In this document: positions 12,702 to 24,138 of the stretch, one piece after another
Numbering within the stretch: position 1 is the first letter of the stretch
How the letters are laid out: each line of letters starts with the position of its first letter
Source: Xiphophorus maculatus
Lineage: Eukaryota; Chordata; Actinopteri; Cyprinodontiformes; Poeciliidae
NCBI RefSeq assembly: GCF_002775205.1
Contig: NC_036447.1
Location: 23,170,501-23,234,500, forward strand
DNA length: 64,000 nt
Direction of reading: 5' to 3'
Translations under genes and position numbers: made by a program
The notes under the pieces: generated by a model
Databases searched by the model: none
What the model saw: only the letters and a program-made list of their open reading frames with translations
What the model was told of the DNA's origin: nothing

Positions 12702-13264
12702 CTTTTCTAGTTTTCAGAGTTGCCACCTTATTGAGACAGGAATATAATAATATAACACTTAAATATGTGATTTCACAACTCTAAAGTTTGAATTACAGAA
12801 CAGTCAAATTGTGCCCACATAATTCCAGGACATCTTACTCTACTACTACATGCTACTGCAGTCAAGTGAGCAGACACAACCGGCTTGCTTTAGGCTAAAA
12901 GTTAGATCCGTCGTTCGTGGTGTATTACGGTAAAGGAACTCCTGAGTGTCGTTTTACATGGCTGCAGTTTATTCAGGTTTATATAAGCTGTGGGGAATTA
13001 TTGTGTTGTTCCTGTAAACTACATGTGTGATAATATCGTTGTTTGGCATTCCTTCAGTATTGTGTTAAACTGTTGCAGTGCATTACATGAGCAGCACCTC
13101 ACATTTGGGGGACAGTTACAAAACTGTCACTGGACGTCATGTTGAGAGCACATTAATAAGTCTGTTAACATGAAAATTGTGCAAAAAGTAACTTTCATTC
13201 GTTATCTCCCCAACACGTGAAATTCGCCCTAGCGTGTTTTGCAGAAAATATGAAATTGAGAAGC

Positions 13265-13445
13265 TTTGTTTACCTTCTCAGTGCGCAGCCTGCCTATCGA
13301 GGAGAAGGAAAGGCAGATGGAAGATGATTGGTTAAAAGCTGTACCAATCACGAGTTTCAGCGAAGAAGTTTAGATGACGTGACGCATCACTTTGTCGCCT
13401 CGCCGGCGTGTCCGCCATATTGTGAGTGGCGATTCCACCAAGGTA
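13265..13445. promoter_or_regulatory. hmox2 promoter and untranslated first exon, possibly bidirectional
   Basis: GC-rich block upstream of hmox2. On the minus strand an untranslated exon probably ends at 13274 (CTGAGAAG then GTAAAC donor) and splices to an acceptor near 12726, just upstream of the ATG. The block contains an inverted CCAAT box (ATTGG at 13328-13332), a CRE-like ATGACGTGACG near 13374 and, on the plus strand, CCGCCATATTG (13412-13422), a YY1-like element typical of promoters. A strong plus-strand donor (CCAAG then GTAAGT) follows at 13442/13443, suggesting a divergent transcript whose identity I cannot give. Confidence 0.5.
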
Positions 13446-13904
13446 AGTTTTGAGAATGAATGTATGGAATGAACAATGGTAAAATGTCCCCACCAGCTAA
13501 TACAAATGGAGTAACAAGTGTAGAAAATAATATTTTGATCTTATTAATTGTGCAAAAATAAATAAGTTGAACAAACGTTTTCTGAAGATGTGTCTATCAG
13601 ACCTAGTGAAGTATTTGCTACCATTGACAAATCCACAGTAAATAAATTTGGCAGCTTGGACCAGGCTTCTGCAAAATATCTTACACATGCCAGTGAAAGG
13701 GTTCTTTTTGCAAATTTCCTGGATTCCTGAAACATGACTATATGTACAACTAAAGCCAGTCAGCCATGGTAAATTGTTTGTAAAATTTAAGAGCAAGGTG
13801 TCCCCTTAGAATCTTAAAATATTGGTATGCACACAAAACTATGCATTTTGCATAATTTATGATGATTTAATTCAGAAATACTTTACTGATCATGAAGGAC
13901 ATTT

Positions 13905-14225
13905 TGTAAGTCATATTATCCAAGTTTCTCCCCCGTTGCTCCATAAATCTCCAGCCTTCTTTATCTGGTTGTTGAGCCTTTTAAAGTCTCTGGTTCTGAT
14001 GCTGCTGCACCAAAAGATTACAGCAGAAGAGTCGACTCTCTCAATAACAAACTTATCAAAGATTTGCAGCATTTTGCTGCAAACACTGAAGGACCTCAGT
14101 TTCATCAAGAAGTCCATCCTGCTCTGTCCCTTCTTGTTGAAAGCTTCACTGCTGAGTCTCCAGTCCAGTCTGTTTCGCAACTTAAAGAAGGAAAAGCCTA
14201 AGGGGAGTTTTAAACGATGCATTTA
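13905..14225 (-). mobile_element. LINE reverse-transcriptase 3' remnant
   Basis: The minus-strand frame reads SEAFNKKGQSRMDFLMKLRS, then SFSVCSKMLQIFDKFVIERV. This closely resembles the C-terminal part of fish LINE (Rex1/L2-like clade) reverse transcriptases, where KKGQSRLYFLRRLRSFNVC is a hallmark. Only about 70 recognisable residues remain and no endonuclease or upstream polymerase motifs are seen, so it is a 5'-truncated, decayed copy. The clade is inferred from memory. Confidence 0.7.
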
Positions 14226-14455
14226 GAATTTATCTGAAGCCTCCCACCTATAAGAGAAAGTTGTACTGTATGTTTGCGATAAAAATCCAGGAGCAATTGT
14301 GACATTTAAAGTTTTTATTGCTTAACAAATACACATTTTTCAGAGCATCTTCAGACAGCCTCACACTCGCTTTGTATATTGATATAAAACAAAACTACTT
14401 CATGTTTAATGTTTTTCCCTCAATAAATTTGCTAACAGGCATCATGCTCACTCAC

Positions 14456-14580
14456 CAGCAATCAGTAGTCATAATCCCTGATGGCCTCATCCACAATGCT
14501 CAGTTTGGTCTCCATCTCCATGTCTTCCTCGTTCTGCTTGCTTCGGTAAAGCTGCGTGAAGCCCAGTTCTCTTACTCCAT
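14456..14580 (-). pseudogene. Decayed heme oxygenase exon (relic of a tandem hmox copy)
   Basis: The minus strand encodes GFTQLYRSKQNEEDMEMETK followed by LSIVDEAIRDYDY, a stop, then LL. It aligns without gaps to residues 201-236 of the neighbouring hmox2 ([20 protein letters not shown], then [16 protein letters not shown]). The alignment ends at a splice donor in exactly the same place (GTGAGTGAGC here, GTGGGTGAGC at 10974-10965). The stop (14462-14464) falls where hmox2 has Asn234. Upstream, similarity is lost in a GAGA/CAGACAG low-complexity run about six residues before the Gly-Phe. No other exon of this copy was found. It lies 1.8 kb upstream of hmox2 on the same strand, as expected of a tandem duplicate. 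Because the exon-intron boundary is kept, it is not a processed retrocopy. Confidence 0.8.
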
Positions 14581-17123
14581 CTCTCTCCCTGTCTGTCTTT
14601 TTCTCTGCCTGTCTCTCTGTATCTGTCCTGTCCATTTCTAACAGACATACAGGAGGACAGCTACAATGAAGGAAGGTCAGAGAGTGTCTGTCCACTAAAT
14701 CTGTCCTTTTCATCCGGTCTGTCTTTAACTGACATAAATGCAGTTTAATGTGCTGCTTATCTCATGTATTAAAACATGTTTTTCTTTCTTTATCTTCCAG
14801 CAACCCTTTGATGGTTTCTGGAGAAGTTCAGGACTGAGACCAACTCAGAACTCATCCATGTTGGTAGTCATGTTGTAGTCTATTTACCATAAGTAAATAG
14901 ACTACAACATGTCTATTTACATGTAAATAGTAAATAGACTACACTCTCGTCTTTTCAGGAAGCCTTAATTTTTGTGCCCTGCTATCAGCCAGCTTCCATC
15001 CTCTTATATCAGCAATGAAAAATTAGAAACACACACTACGTGTTGGAAAACTGTGTTTGGTGACTTACTTTTATGAGTTGTTTTACTGAGAAATAGAGCA
15101 GAAGAGCCATGAAAATGGTCAGATCCGCCTCTCTGGCTGCAGTGCGCGCTCCCGACACAGGGGGAACAGATTTTCACAGGGGAACAGCATTTCGCACAAG
15201 ACCTCTTAGAAAGAAAGGGGGAACTTATTTAATATGGATGGTGGATGAGTTTGAAGACCACCATGTTTAGGTAAGCTAATTTTAGTTTTTATCTATCTAT
15301 AGGGGACAAGTTACATGTATCCTTCTATCTATGGATATGAAATTTTCTCTACTGTGAAAACAGTACAAGAAAGAAAGTTATGAATATTTATTCAACTGCA
15401 TATATCACTTTTTTACTGATATGTTTGCTAGCAGATATAGAAGTGTGGCTTTGTGGCTTCTCCTTAATAATAACTGGAAATGAATTTTATTTTGAATATT
15501 CAGATCCAGTTATTTGTATTGTATGCAAACAATGATAGTAATGCATATAACAGAAAGAAAAAGAGGACGAAAATGAGGCGTAAAGAAAGGCAAGAATCCA
15601 ATCAAGTTCAACTTGGAGTTGATTCAAATCCAATCCAGTTCTCTGTTTGCTCATATTCATAATTTGATGACATCAAGCATTCCAACACTTCTATTTGTAA
15701 TAAAAATAATCAGAAGTATGTATATATAAGGAAATCTGTCCATCTTCCCGTTAGCTATGAACAGTGTTTTCCTTTGCGTGTTTTGACCACCAGGTGTCAC
15801 CAAACTCCATGACATAAGGCGACGCCAGGACAGCACAGAATCATCTAGAAATTTTCTGTTTTTAGTTCTTTAAACTTTATATTACATAAAAGCTATGCGT
15901 GATTGTGTCTATAGGCAAAAAAAACACTGCATCAATTTCTTCAATTATGGTTCATTTCTCATATGTCCAGACCATAGAGGGAGCCGCATGCATTAGTCAA
16001 TATTTTACCTCTATTATGAGCTACTACTATTGTTGCTCTGTTAATCTACACATCTTCATTTGATACGTGTTTTGTGTTATTATGTAATTCCAGTCGCACC
16101 CTGGATGAAGAACCTGCACCATTTGCTCAGGGGGTCTTTAAAAAACATTTGAGAAGATAAACAAAGAAACAAAGGTAGTGGGGCTGGGACTTTTTCCCCC
16201 ACCTTTTTTTCTGTGTATTGAAATGAATTTTGGCAGCTACAAGTACTTCTTTCATGTCTCGAAGCCCATTGCGGTCCAGAGGAAAACCTTTTGGTTGTCG
16301 ATGTCCTGCACCACAACATTCATCTCCAAACGTCCCACCTCTGTTTGTTTTTGTCATTGTTAATAGCTGAGACAAGCTTCCTATGGTCAACAATATTACA
16401 TTGACCTCGACTCCAGAGCAGCATGACTGATTTTGCCTTCAGATTCAATACAGCTTCCTGTGTTTATGAATATCTTGGCTGCTTTTCTCTGATTCATTAG
16501 TCAACAACAATATGTAGGAAGGTCCGTGCAGCTTCTAGAACCGATGCGTAATATTCTAAAGCGGGCCGAAGTAGCGTGTTTTGCAAAAGTGGTTATTTAT
16601 AACAGTGCGACCTAGATGGTGTGTTGAGCTAAAATCATTGCACCCTGGGGTTTATACTCCTGTGACTAAACTCTTCGCCCTCGCCAAGTCCTGTTAATCA
16701 CACTAGTATCATGAGGGTATCTTGTTCCTTTCCGTTGTTTATCACATTCCTGATTCATTCTGGCACTGTGTTTTGAAACATTATTACACAGAAGGGAAAC
16801 CCTCCTGTCTGTGCGGGATTTCCTCTTGTTTTCAATAATAAAAGGGCTCAGACTAAATTAATACAGAACAAGATGCAGCTGGTTTCAGTTCGTAATTCAA
16901 AAGTTGAGGAGAACAACAGCCACAGAACCGAGCCGTGATATTTTGTGAATTAGTTTTTTGTTTTTTCTTACTAATTAAAGTAGGAAAACTTTGTAGAGCG
17001 ACATTTTTTTGCCAGCATATCTTTTTTAATTTATTTTCATGGACATTTTCTTCGCAAAATAGCGCAAGCTCACCCAGATTTCATCGATCGCTTACGTGAC
17101 CATTAATTTTCAATGGTATTTAG
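14581..17123. other. Intergenic DNA without a recognised gene
   Basis: Contains a GAGA/CAGA-biased low-complexity run (about 14570-14640), a perfect hairpin at 14869-14911 and an adjacent palindrome. A GC-richer patch at about 15120-15240 has CCGACACAGGGGGAAC-type sequence of unknown origin. The motif CCACCAGGTGTCACC near 15790 resembles a CTCF core, weakly. A minus-strand reading frame at 16080-16393 is open but has no recognisable motif or splice signals. Nothing else stands out. Confidence 0.45.
14869..14930. repeat. Perfect 19-bp inverted repeat plus adjoining palindrome
   Basis: CATGTTGTAGTCTATTTAC at 14869-14887 is followed by a 5-nt loop (CATAA) and its exact complement at 14893-14911. 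Immediately after, CTATTTACATGTAAATAG (14913-14930) is itself a perfect 18-bp palindrome, and part of the same word (GTAAATAGACTACA) recurs once more to about 14943. The cluster looks like repeated inversion/duplication of one short word. Confidence 0.9.
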
Positions 17124-17453
17124 TAGGGGTGCATCGATTGGATCGGTTTTCCGGTCGATCGCCAATTACCGATCTTTTAAAAAGCTTAACCTGCCGACTC
17201 CGATTTTGGCCGTACCACATTTTTTTTTGTCTGAAATGTTGCTCAATATAGCAAAATAGTTGTTGAGTCTGCATGTAAACATGCAGACATAACTTGGTGG
17301 GCCGGTTGGTCAGTCAAACCTTCCTCACCGGAGAGCAAAAGAGGTTGATTCTTAGACCTTTGCAAGCTAGATAAGATCGGTGGATAAGATCGGCTTCAAA
17401 TGTAAAAATTGGCCGATCACCGATCTCCCAAAATGAAGGGAGAAAAACCCCTA
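17124..17453. mobile_element. 330-bp hAT-like MITE with 8-bp target duplication
   Basis: Ends are TAGGGGTGCATCGATTGGAT at the left and AAAAACCCCTA at the right, so the outermost TAGGGGT is inverted (ACCCCTA). The flanks are GTATTTAG (17116-17123) and GTATTTCG (17454-17461), a 7/8 match, as expected for hAT 8-bp target duplications. Internally GATCGG/CCGATC words recur in both arms (for example CCGATCACCGATCTCC near the right end). There is no coding capacity. Confidence 0.75.
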
Positions 17454-17498
17454 GTATTTCGGTGAAGGCTTTGATTATGGTACTCTAAAGCAAGCATG

Positions 17499-17530
17499 CT
17501 GTAGTGAAGGCAGGTTAACCTTCACTACAG
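17499..17530. repeat. Perfect 12-bp stem hairpin
   Basis: CTGTAGTGAAGG is followed by an 8-nt loop and then CCTTCACTACAG, an exact inverted repeat. It lies between the hAT-like MITE and a Tc1 remnant and may be a transposon-end scar; it could also be chance. Confidence 0.8.
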
Positions 17531-17589
17531 TGACATGTCTTTTGCTGCTTGAGCTGTTTTTTCTTCCTGCATTGTCTTTTATTTAGATC

Positions 17590-17880
17590 CATTCATCCTT
17601 CTACTCGCCACTATCCTTCCTGTAGAGAAATATCACCACCATCATGATGCTGCTACCACCGTGTTTCACTGCTGGGAAAGTGTATTGATTGTAAGATGGT
17701 TTTTTGACATAATATGTTTTCCATAAATGTCCTGATTTGTGAAGGAGAAAATGTTGGTTTAGTCTGCACTGGAGCAACCTTCTTCCACGTTTGCGTAGCG
17801 TTTGACAAACTTTTAAGCAAAACTTCTGATCTTTTTTTTTTTTCAACAATGTATGTCTTCTTATCTGCCCCCACATTCAG
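17590..17880 (-). mobile_element. Tc1-like transposase remnant
   Basis: On the minus strand a broken frame keeps PAVKHGGSSIMMVV, the decayed counterpart of the VKHGGGSIMLWG motif of Tc1 transposases. On the plus strand this reads CATCATGATGCTGCTACCAC followed by CGTGTTTCAC. About 290 bp upstream, CTTCTTCCACGTTTGC also matches the expected family order. Stops and frameshifts make it inactive. Confidence 0.65.
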
Positions 17881-18200
17881 GCATGCACATAAAAAAAGAT
17901 GTTTTTTTCAGTGAATATTGTTCAGTAGTGAAGTTATGAAGTGTGCCAACTGAGTATCTATTTAGAACCATTTACGTCAAACAATGGGTTGATATTTAAG
18001 TCTTTGATTTTTGGCAGTAGAAGCATTTGGTTTCTTTCTAGAAGTGAAATGAAGTTATCGATACTCCCAGACATTCGCTTGGCGTTTAAGCAAGTAGTAA
18101 AACTAAATGCAGCACCTCCACAGTTCACTACAAAGAATGTGCTTTGAACTCTGTAGCATTCACTTGTCACCGTATGTCGTCTTTGATCATGAAGAAACTA

Positions 18201-18632
18201 CAGTGGTGGGAAAAAGTGTTTGCCCCCTTCCTGATTTTTTCCTGTTTTTTGCATCCACATTTCAGCGTTTCAGAACATCAAACCCATTTAAATATGAATG
18301 AAAGACAACCTAAGTAAACCACAAAATGCTCTCACTGTGATTCGCTGGAGTCCCAAAGCTTTAGAAAAGACTTTGTAACAAGATCTCCATCACTTTCTTT
18401 CTCATTTGTTCCTGATTTTCTTTGGCTCTCTTTCCACTTTTTCACATAAGAGGCATGTGGGTTTGGATTTAGTTTCTTCCATAAATAATAAGCATATTCA
18501 TTTGAAAACAGAATTTTGTGCTTACTTGTGTTGTCTTTGTCTAATATTTAAATTGGTTTGACACCAAAATGTGAAAAACACGCAGAAACAATAGGAAATT
18601 AGGAAGAGGGCATATAATTTTTCACACCACCG
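18201..18632. mobile_element. Tc1/mariner MITE with long terminal inverted repeats
   Basis: The left end CAGTGGTGGGAAAAAGTGTT and the complement of the right end (CGGTGGTGTGAAAAATTATA) are inverted repeats. They continue inward for about 150 bp: GCCCCCTTCCTGATTT versus GCCCTCTTCCTAATTT, then AAACCCATTTAAATAT versus AAACCAATTTAAATAT, then the shared AAGTAANCACAAAAT. The element is preceded by TA (18199-18200), the Tc1/mariner target; the right-hand TA has mutated. Ends and length identify a non-autonomous fish Tc1-type element with no transposase. Confidence 0.85.
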
Positions 18633-21600
18633 TGGCAGGGATTGTGTAACGCTCAGTGTGCTTTCCAGTTAGGTATCCTTTAGTCAATTTGCGCTCGATA
18701 ACACTGACACATCTTCATCGGCTTGCGCCAACATGGGAGCAGGTTCACAGTCTTCCTGTAACTGCACTCCTCTAATGAAGTAGTTAACATCACCCCAGCG
18801 AATTACTGAGTGTCCTCAGAAAGATTTCAAGAACTTAAGACATTAGTTTTGTAAGTGTAGTGTTGCTTTCCAAAAATAAATTTTCTGGGCAGGTTGCAGC
18901 TGTTGCTAAGGCTCTGAAGCTGGCCGAAAAAACAACAAAGGCCCAGAAAATGTTCTTATGTACAAGGTTTAATCTTTTTACATTTTATTTTTCACATTTT
19001 TCTGGTATCAAGTTAAATACCATGAACTTGTCTGGTTTTTTTTGTTTTTTTTTAATCAGCCACCCACCCTGTTTCCAGGCTTAAAACAAAACCAGCATAC
19101 GAATTCCTCACGTTGTCACCTCCATTACCTTCTGTCGACGTCCAGTTAAGAACTCATCTAATTATAGTGGATCACTTTTGACATAGTAAGTCACACAATC
19201 TGCTGACTGCCTCTGTCTCAGCTCATTAGTCAAGCAACTCAAATGTTTCTAAATACAGAGATTTTGATCTGACCATTGTCGTTGATTGATAAACAAAAAT
19301 TTGCTCCCTGAAATTCACCTTTAAAAGGCATAAAACTTTTGAAAGTTTATAAGGTTTAGATAATTCTCCAATTTCTGGCATATGACTATTCAATTCTCTT
19401 CAAAGGTAACTAAGTCTGAGGTGTTGCGTTAGAGCCCCGGATGTACAGAGGATATATATATTCCCGAACGCAACCGACCCGGGATCGATTCCCGACCTTG
19501 GAATCAATTCCCGACCTTGAAACAGTTGCTGCATGTCTTTCTGCCGTTTCTCTCTATCTGGTAACTGTCAGAAAAGGTAAAAAAAAAATCGAAGAAGGAG
19601 GAGGAGGTAACTTAACAAAAATTATAAGAGCCATTCTTAGCATTTGCAGATGTAGCCTATAGCTTTTTGGCTCATTAGGATGACACTTAGGTTTTATCTC
19701 CACTTAAAAATATATGCATTTATGAACTTTAGACCTAAAAAATAAAAAGATGCTCCCAATAAAAGACTGTAAATACAGCAAAATTCTCCTCTGTGGTTTA
19801 TTTTGGGGAAGAAAAATATTTTAAAACCCATTCATCATTTCCCCTTACACTCTGCAATGCAATGCATAATATAAAGAAGTTCAGGAAGTTATGGATACTT
19901 TTGCAAGCTACTATTAATATAAAGTAAAAAAAAAAGCTTTACTGGGAAAAGAATCTGCTTTTTATTTCTTCTTTTACTAACAGGTGAATATCAATGGCCA
20001 GCTGCTGTTTTTGACAGATAAAAATGCACTTAAAAGTAAATAAAACAAAAGCAATAATAATAATAATAATAATAATTAAGCCAAAATGACATGCACCTTT
20101 CATGGATTCCTGCAGATTTCTCTTCGAACCCCCAGACAGACTGAGCGAAGTAAGTGTGTGAGTGACCCAGCAGCCATGCTTTCCTGATTTACAGTCGCAA
20201 AAAGTGGAAACATTTTCTTCCCCGGCGGGATCCAGGGGTGGCTGCGTGAACGTTTGTACCATTAATCTTGGTGGCAGTGGTGGCCAGTGGAGAGTGTGTT
20301 TAACCCGGGACAAGGCTTATAATTGGAAGCACACCTCCCTGCATTCATCTGCAGGAAGCAGCCCGGGCCTCCGTGTGTGAGCGGGAAGCTGCGGGCCGAC
20401 AAAGAGAGGAAAGTGCATACATGGGGCAGGCATGCGATGTGATCACAGGGCGGTTTTTGAGGGCTGCGATCACCTCATTAGAATGTGCAGGTGGATGCAG
20501 GGCAGGATGGAGAGAGCCGCGAGACAAGGCAATGAGGCAAGCTGAGCAAATAGTCACTTATTTGCTATGTTTCAATCCGACATTGATAAACCATGAGTGT
20601 GCACAACGGACCCACCGCTTAAGGATGACTCATCAGTGAAACAATAAGCTGTAAACTTTCCAGCGCTTATATATTTTTTGTTCTAGGAAAATCTGTGCTC
20701 ATGCGTGTCTGTTGCAACATATTAGGAGGCCGAAAGGCCATAAAATGCGCCATCCACATCACAATTTTCTTTACAAAAGTTAATCTTCGTCTTACATTCC
20801 TGCCTCTGCTGCTGCTGAATTGAAGTTCACGGTGACCGTGGAAGTTATTTTTCAGGAGAATCCGAATCTGCACTGCTGCATGTTTGTGTTTTGTGCCCTC
20901 TGACATCCCCGATCCCCTGTCCGCCACGAGCCACTTTGTCTCCGAGCAAATCGGAAACACATGGAGTTGAGATGAACCTGAAGACTAACTAGAACCTCTA
21001 GGAAATCCTGCTTCAGCAGAAGTGAGACCGGTGAAAATTTGGTGGAAACAACAGAACGAAAACCGACTGAGTTAAACAGAAAATAGAGCAAACCTAAATT
21101 CAAAACTAATGAAACTAACAGAGTTTGGACAGTCGTGTAGTTCTGAAAGAATGCCAACTACACTTTCCATACTTCAAAATCCATCAATATCAATACATGC
21201 CATGCCTTTCTTTTTTCTTGTAAATTGTATATTATGAAATATATGTAATATTTAACCCCCCCGCTCTCCACACACAAATGTAATTAAAAATTTATATTCT
21301 AAAATGTTTTTGACTGTAAAATCATGGAATGTAAACATAATTTCCAATAGACAGACAGGAGTTTTGTATGTCTATCCTAGCTTGGAAAACTGCTATTGGA
21401 GAAACATAATGCTATCTTGTACTTTTGTAAAATGGGTATAAAAAACAAAAAACAAAAAAAAAAGATTGATGAGTTCACCCTTTGTTTTCTCCTGTAACAG
21501 TAAAACAGGCGTGTTGTGGAGGGTAATGCAGGGCGAGGCAGGGGGATTCTTACAATGGACAATGGGAAATGTGCATCACAACATCCATTGTGTTCTCAAG

Positions 21601-21879
21601 TGAAACGTCTCCCAGTTTAATCCATGGAGTCAAAATATTTCCACCTCTGAATCTGACCCAGGATCGCATGTTTTCTTGAACAGAGTAGCATTCCTTCACC
21701 CGGGAATCCACAACAAAAACCTTCTATTTCTGTGTCTTGACATTAACCCAGCTTTGAGGAACGACCCAAGATCAGATGATTTTGAATAATAATAATAATA
21801 AAAAAAAAAGAATGTACACTGGACCAGAACATCAACTGTTTGAATTTAGTTTTTCCAAGTGCCACTGCACAGAATAAAC
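18633..21879. other. Intergenic DNA without a recognised gene
   Basis: No gene is supported. There is a short (AAT)n run at about 20054-20076, duplicated CCCGACCTTGGAA/CCCGACCTTGAAA words near 19490-19520, and GC-richer unique sequence at about 20100-20560 and 20800-20960 that carries no repeat hallmark and might be regulatory. The reading frames there are short and unrelated to anything I recognise. Confidence 0.4.
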
Positions 21880-22530
21880 CCGCATATTTAGAAGAAGAAA
21901 CTAACACGCTGTCATCCACATGGTGAAACACGGTAGGGGCAGCATTATGCTTTGGGAATTCTTCAGCAGGAATGGGGAGGCTGGTCAAAGTTAATGAGAA
22001 AATAAATTAAGCTCAATCCTGGGAAAAAAAATATATTTAAAAAAAACATGAGAACACTTGAGATCCCAGTGGCGAGACAAAACCTCCGGACTCACAGCCA
22101 GAGTCACAATGGATCGGGTTTACATCAAAGCACATTCATGTGTGTGTGCATGTGTGTGTATGCATGGGGGCATATAGGGGTGTATGTGTGTGTGTGTGTG
22201 GCCCAGTCAAAGATCTGACCAAGTGAGAATTTGTGGCAACACTTTTAAAAAATGCTGTTTACAGACCGCTTTTATCCAATCTGGCTAAGTTTGAGCTACT
22301 TAGCAAAAGGAGGATGGGTATAAATGTCCACCTCTAGATGAGCAAATATGGCAACAGGGGGCTGGGGGAGGACATAAATACACTCCACACTTTTGAAAAC
22401 CATGTATAATAATGCACTATGTCATTCTATCACATTAAATCATGATAAAACACATTGAACATTGTAGATGTAACACCACAAAGTCAATAAAAGTGGAGAG
22501 ACTATGTTCGCAAGACACTGTGCAATAGAG
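21880..22530. mobile_element. Tc1-type element fragments
   Basis: At 21920-21985 the plus strand translates as MVKHGRGSIMLWEFFSRNGE, matching the Tc1 transposase motif VKHGGGSIMLWG in sense orientation. At 22385-22530 the plus strand follows the order of the 3' end of another fish Tc1 family (TTTGAAAACCATGTAT, TTCTATCACATTAAA, AAGACACTGTGCA), in which the transposase would lie on the opposite strand. The two pieces are therefore probably independent remnants. A TG/TATG microsatellite at 22136-22200 lies between them. Confidence 0.55.
22136..22200. repeat. Impure (TG)n microsatellite
   Basis: Runs of TGTG interrupted by CATG, TATG and a G-rich spacer; the longest uninterrupted block is at the right end. 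Confidence 0.85.
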
Positions 22531-22638
22531 GATCTACGATAAACAAAGCCGTGCACCAGGAAAGTCAATGGTTAATGTCTACAATGTTAACTATTTGTGC
22601 AGCTTTCGTACAATTTAGCTCCATTACATAAGTTCACA

Positions 22639-23012
22639 CACTGCAAAAACACAAAATCTTACCAAGTATTTTTGGTACAGCTCCTAAACCAAAAATGACA
22701 AAACTAACTGAAATAACTTTTCAACAAGACTTAGGAACTTGGCTTTAAGTCAATATTTCCTTTATATTGATTTTTAAAAAGTACTAGTTCCACTGGTAGA
22801 CTAGTTTACTTATAACATGGGGAAAAAGTCTTATTGTAAGTGAATAAGTGAACCAGTAGATTATTAAGGAATTATTAACTTAAAACAGGTTCCTAGAATC
22901 TTGCTGAAAAGTTACTTCTAAGTTAGTTTTGTCTTATTTAAAGTGTACTCAGTGATTTGCAGTTGAAACTGGACCAAAAATACTTGGTAAGATTTTATGT
23001 TTTTGCAGTGTA
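22639..23012. mobile_element. hAT-like MITE, copy 1
   Basis: The left end CACTGCAAAAACACAAAATC and the right end (complement CACTGCAAAAACATAAAATC) are inverted repeats. They extend inward through CTTACCAAGTATTTTTGGT on both sides, then ACTTAAAACA- and CTTGTTGAAAAGT-type words in both arms. The same element recurs at about 57368-57848. There is no coding capacity and no convincing target duplication. Assignment to hAT rests on the CACTGCAAAAAC-type end. Confidence 0.75.
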
Positions 23013-24138
23013 GGTACTTTCCCTCCTTCGGTTGAGTCTTTGTCATACGTTTCCCTCCCCTAAAACAACATGTCGAATCCAGCATGGAGGACCTGTTCTC
23101 ACACACTCGGCCGCCGTGTGCATTTTGGGTTCTTTGAAAGCGCTGCCTCTCCCAGCGGGGGGTTCCTGCTTAAACGAGGAAAGCGTCTCAAACTTGGCCT
23201 CAGAGACCAATACAGGATAAATCAAGGAAGCCTGCTTTGCTCCCGACATTGCATGAGACCCACCCACCCGTCAGCGTTCCCAGTGGCAGTCCCAATCTAG
23301 CATTACGTTCGAAAACAGCCTGGATGCTCATCAGGAGAAGGTGTCAGGTGGGCATTGGGGGCGACCGATTGGCTGATTAACAAGTGTTTGCTTTGGCTGC
23401 ACCCGTCAGACTGACGGTCTCCACTTTGGAGCAGCGGGGGGATTTCCTCAAAGTTAATCGCATCAATAATGAACAATACCACATTTCTGCCTGAGGGAAG
23501 CAGGTAGCAGGAGGGTGTGATGGTGGGATGAGGTGGAGCGGTAGGTGCCAGCTGGGTGCTGACTGATATGATCTGGTCAGTTATTGCAGCGCTGCCACTC
23601 ATGGCTTTAATTGCTTACCTTGAATAGAGCACAATGTGCATGAGAGGAAGTCCGTGTTTAGATGTCTATCAGCGTTTGGCAGGTTTATAGCGTAATTGTG
23701 CCCTTATCAGCACTTCTATTGTAGAAACTTCTGTTTATGAGATGCTGTTAACAGTATGGACCTCATGTATGGCAAGAATAGCTGTTGTATGCGCTGAATG
23801 ACCTTCCTTTTTATGCAGGAATATTCTAGGAAAAGGTCAAGCAATATGTCAGACCAGAAGGCAGGCAGTCACTCAAATATTTTCCAAAAGGATATCTAAG
23901 TCTTTATTTACACCTCTTTCTATGCCTTTACTGTTTAATCTTAGGTGAACATTCCAGTTTTATTAATTTAATCAGATACATTTTAACTGTATTAATTGAT
24001 GAGCTACTTAGTTTTACGTATCAAAAATCAGAGTCTCGTTAAAATGGTTTGTTTTTATAATGTCTCCAGTAAATACTCCTCTGTCAAAAGGTAATATAGT
24101 TCTTGTCTGGAGGCTTAAACCTCACATAGGAATAGGTC
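23013..24138. other. Intergenic DNA without a recognised gene
   Basis: Mostly unique sequence. A GC-richer block at about 23070-23340 and 23390-23560 is open in more than one frame, but there are no consistent splice sites and no family motif. It might be conserved non-coding DNA; I see nothing that proves it. Confidence 0.35.

Noticed and set aside
16080..16393. Minus-strand frame of 88 codons with a plausible-looking stretch DRNGLRDMKEVLVAAKIHF
   Set aside because: No donor or acceptor fits its ends and I recognise no family; a retrocopy cannot be excluded but is not supported.
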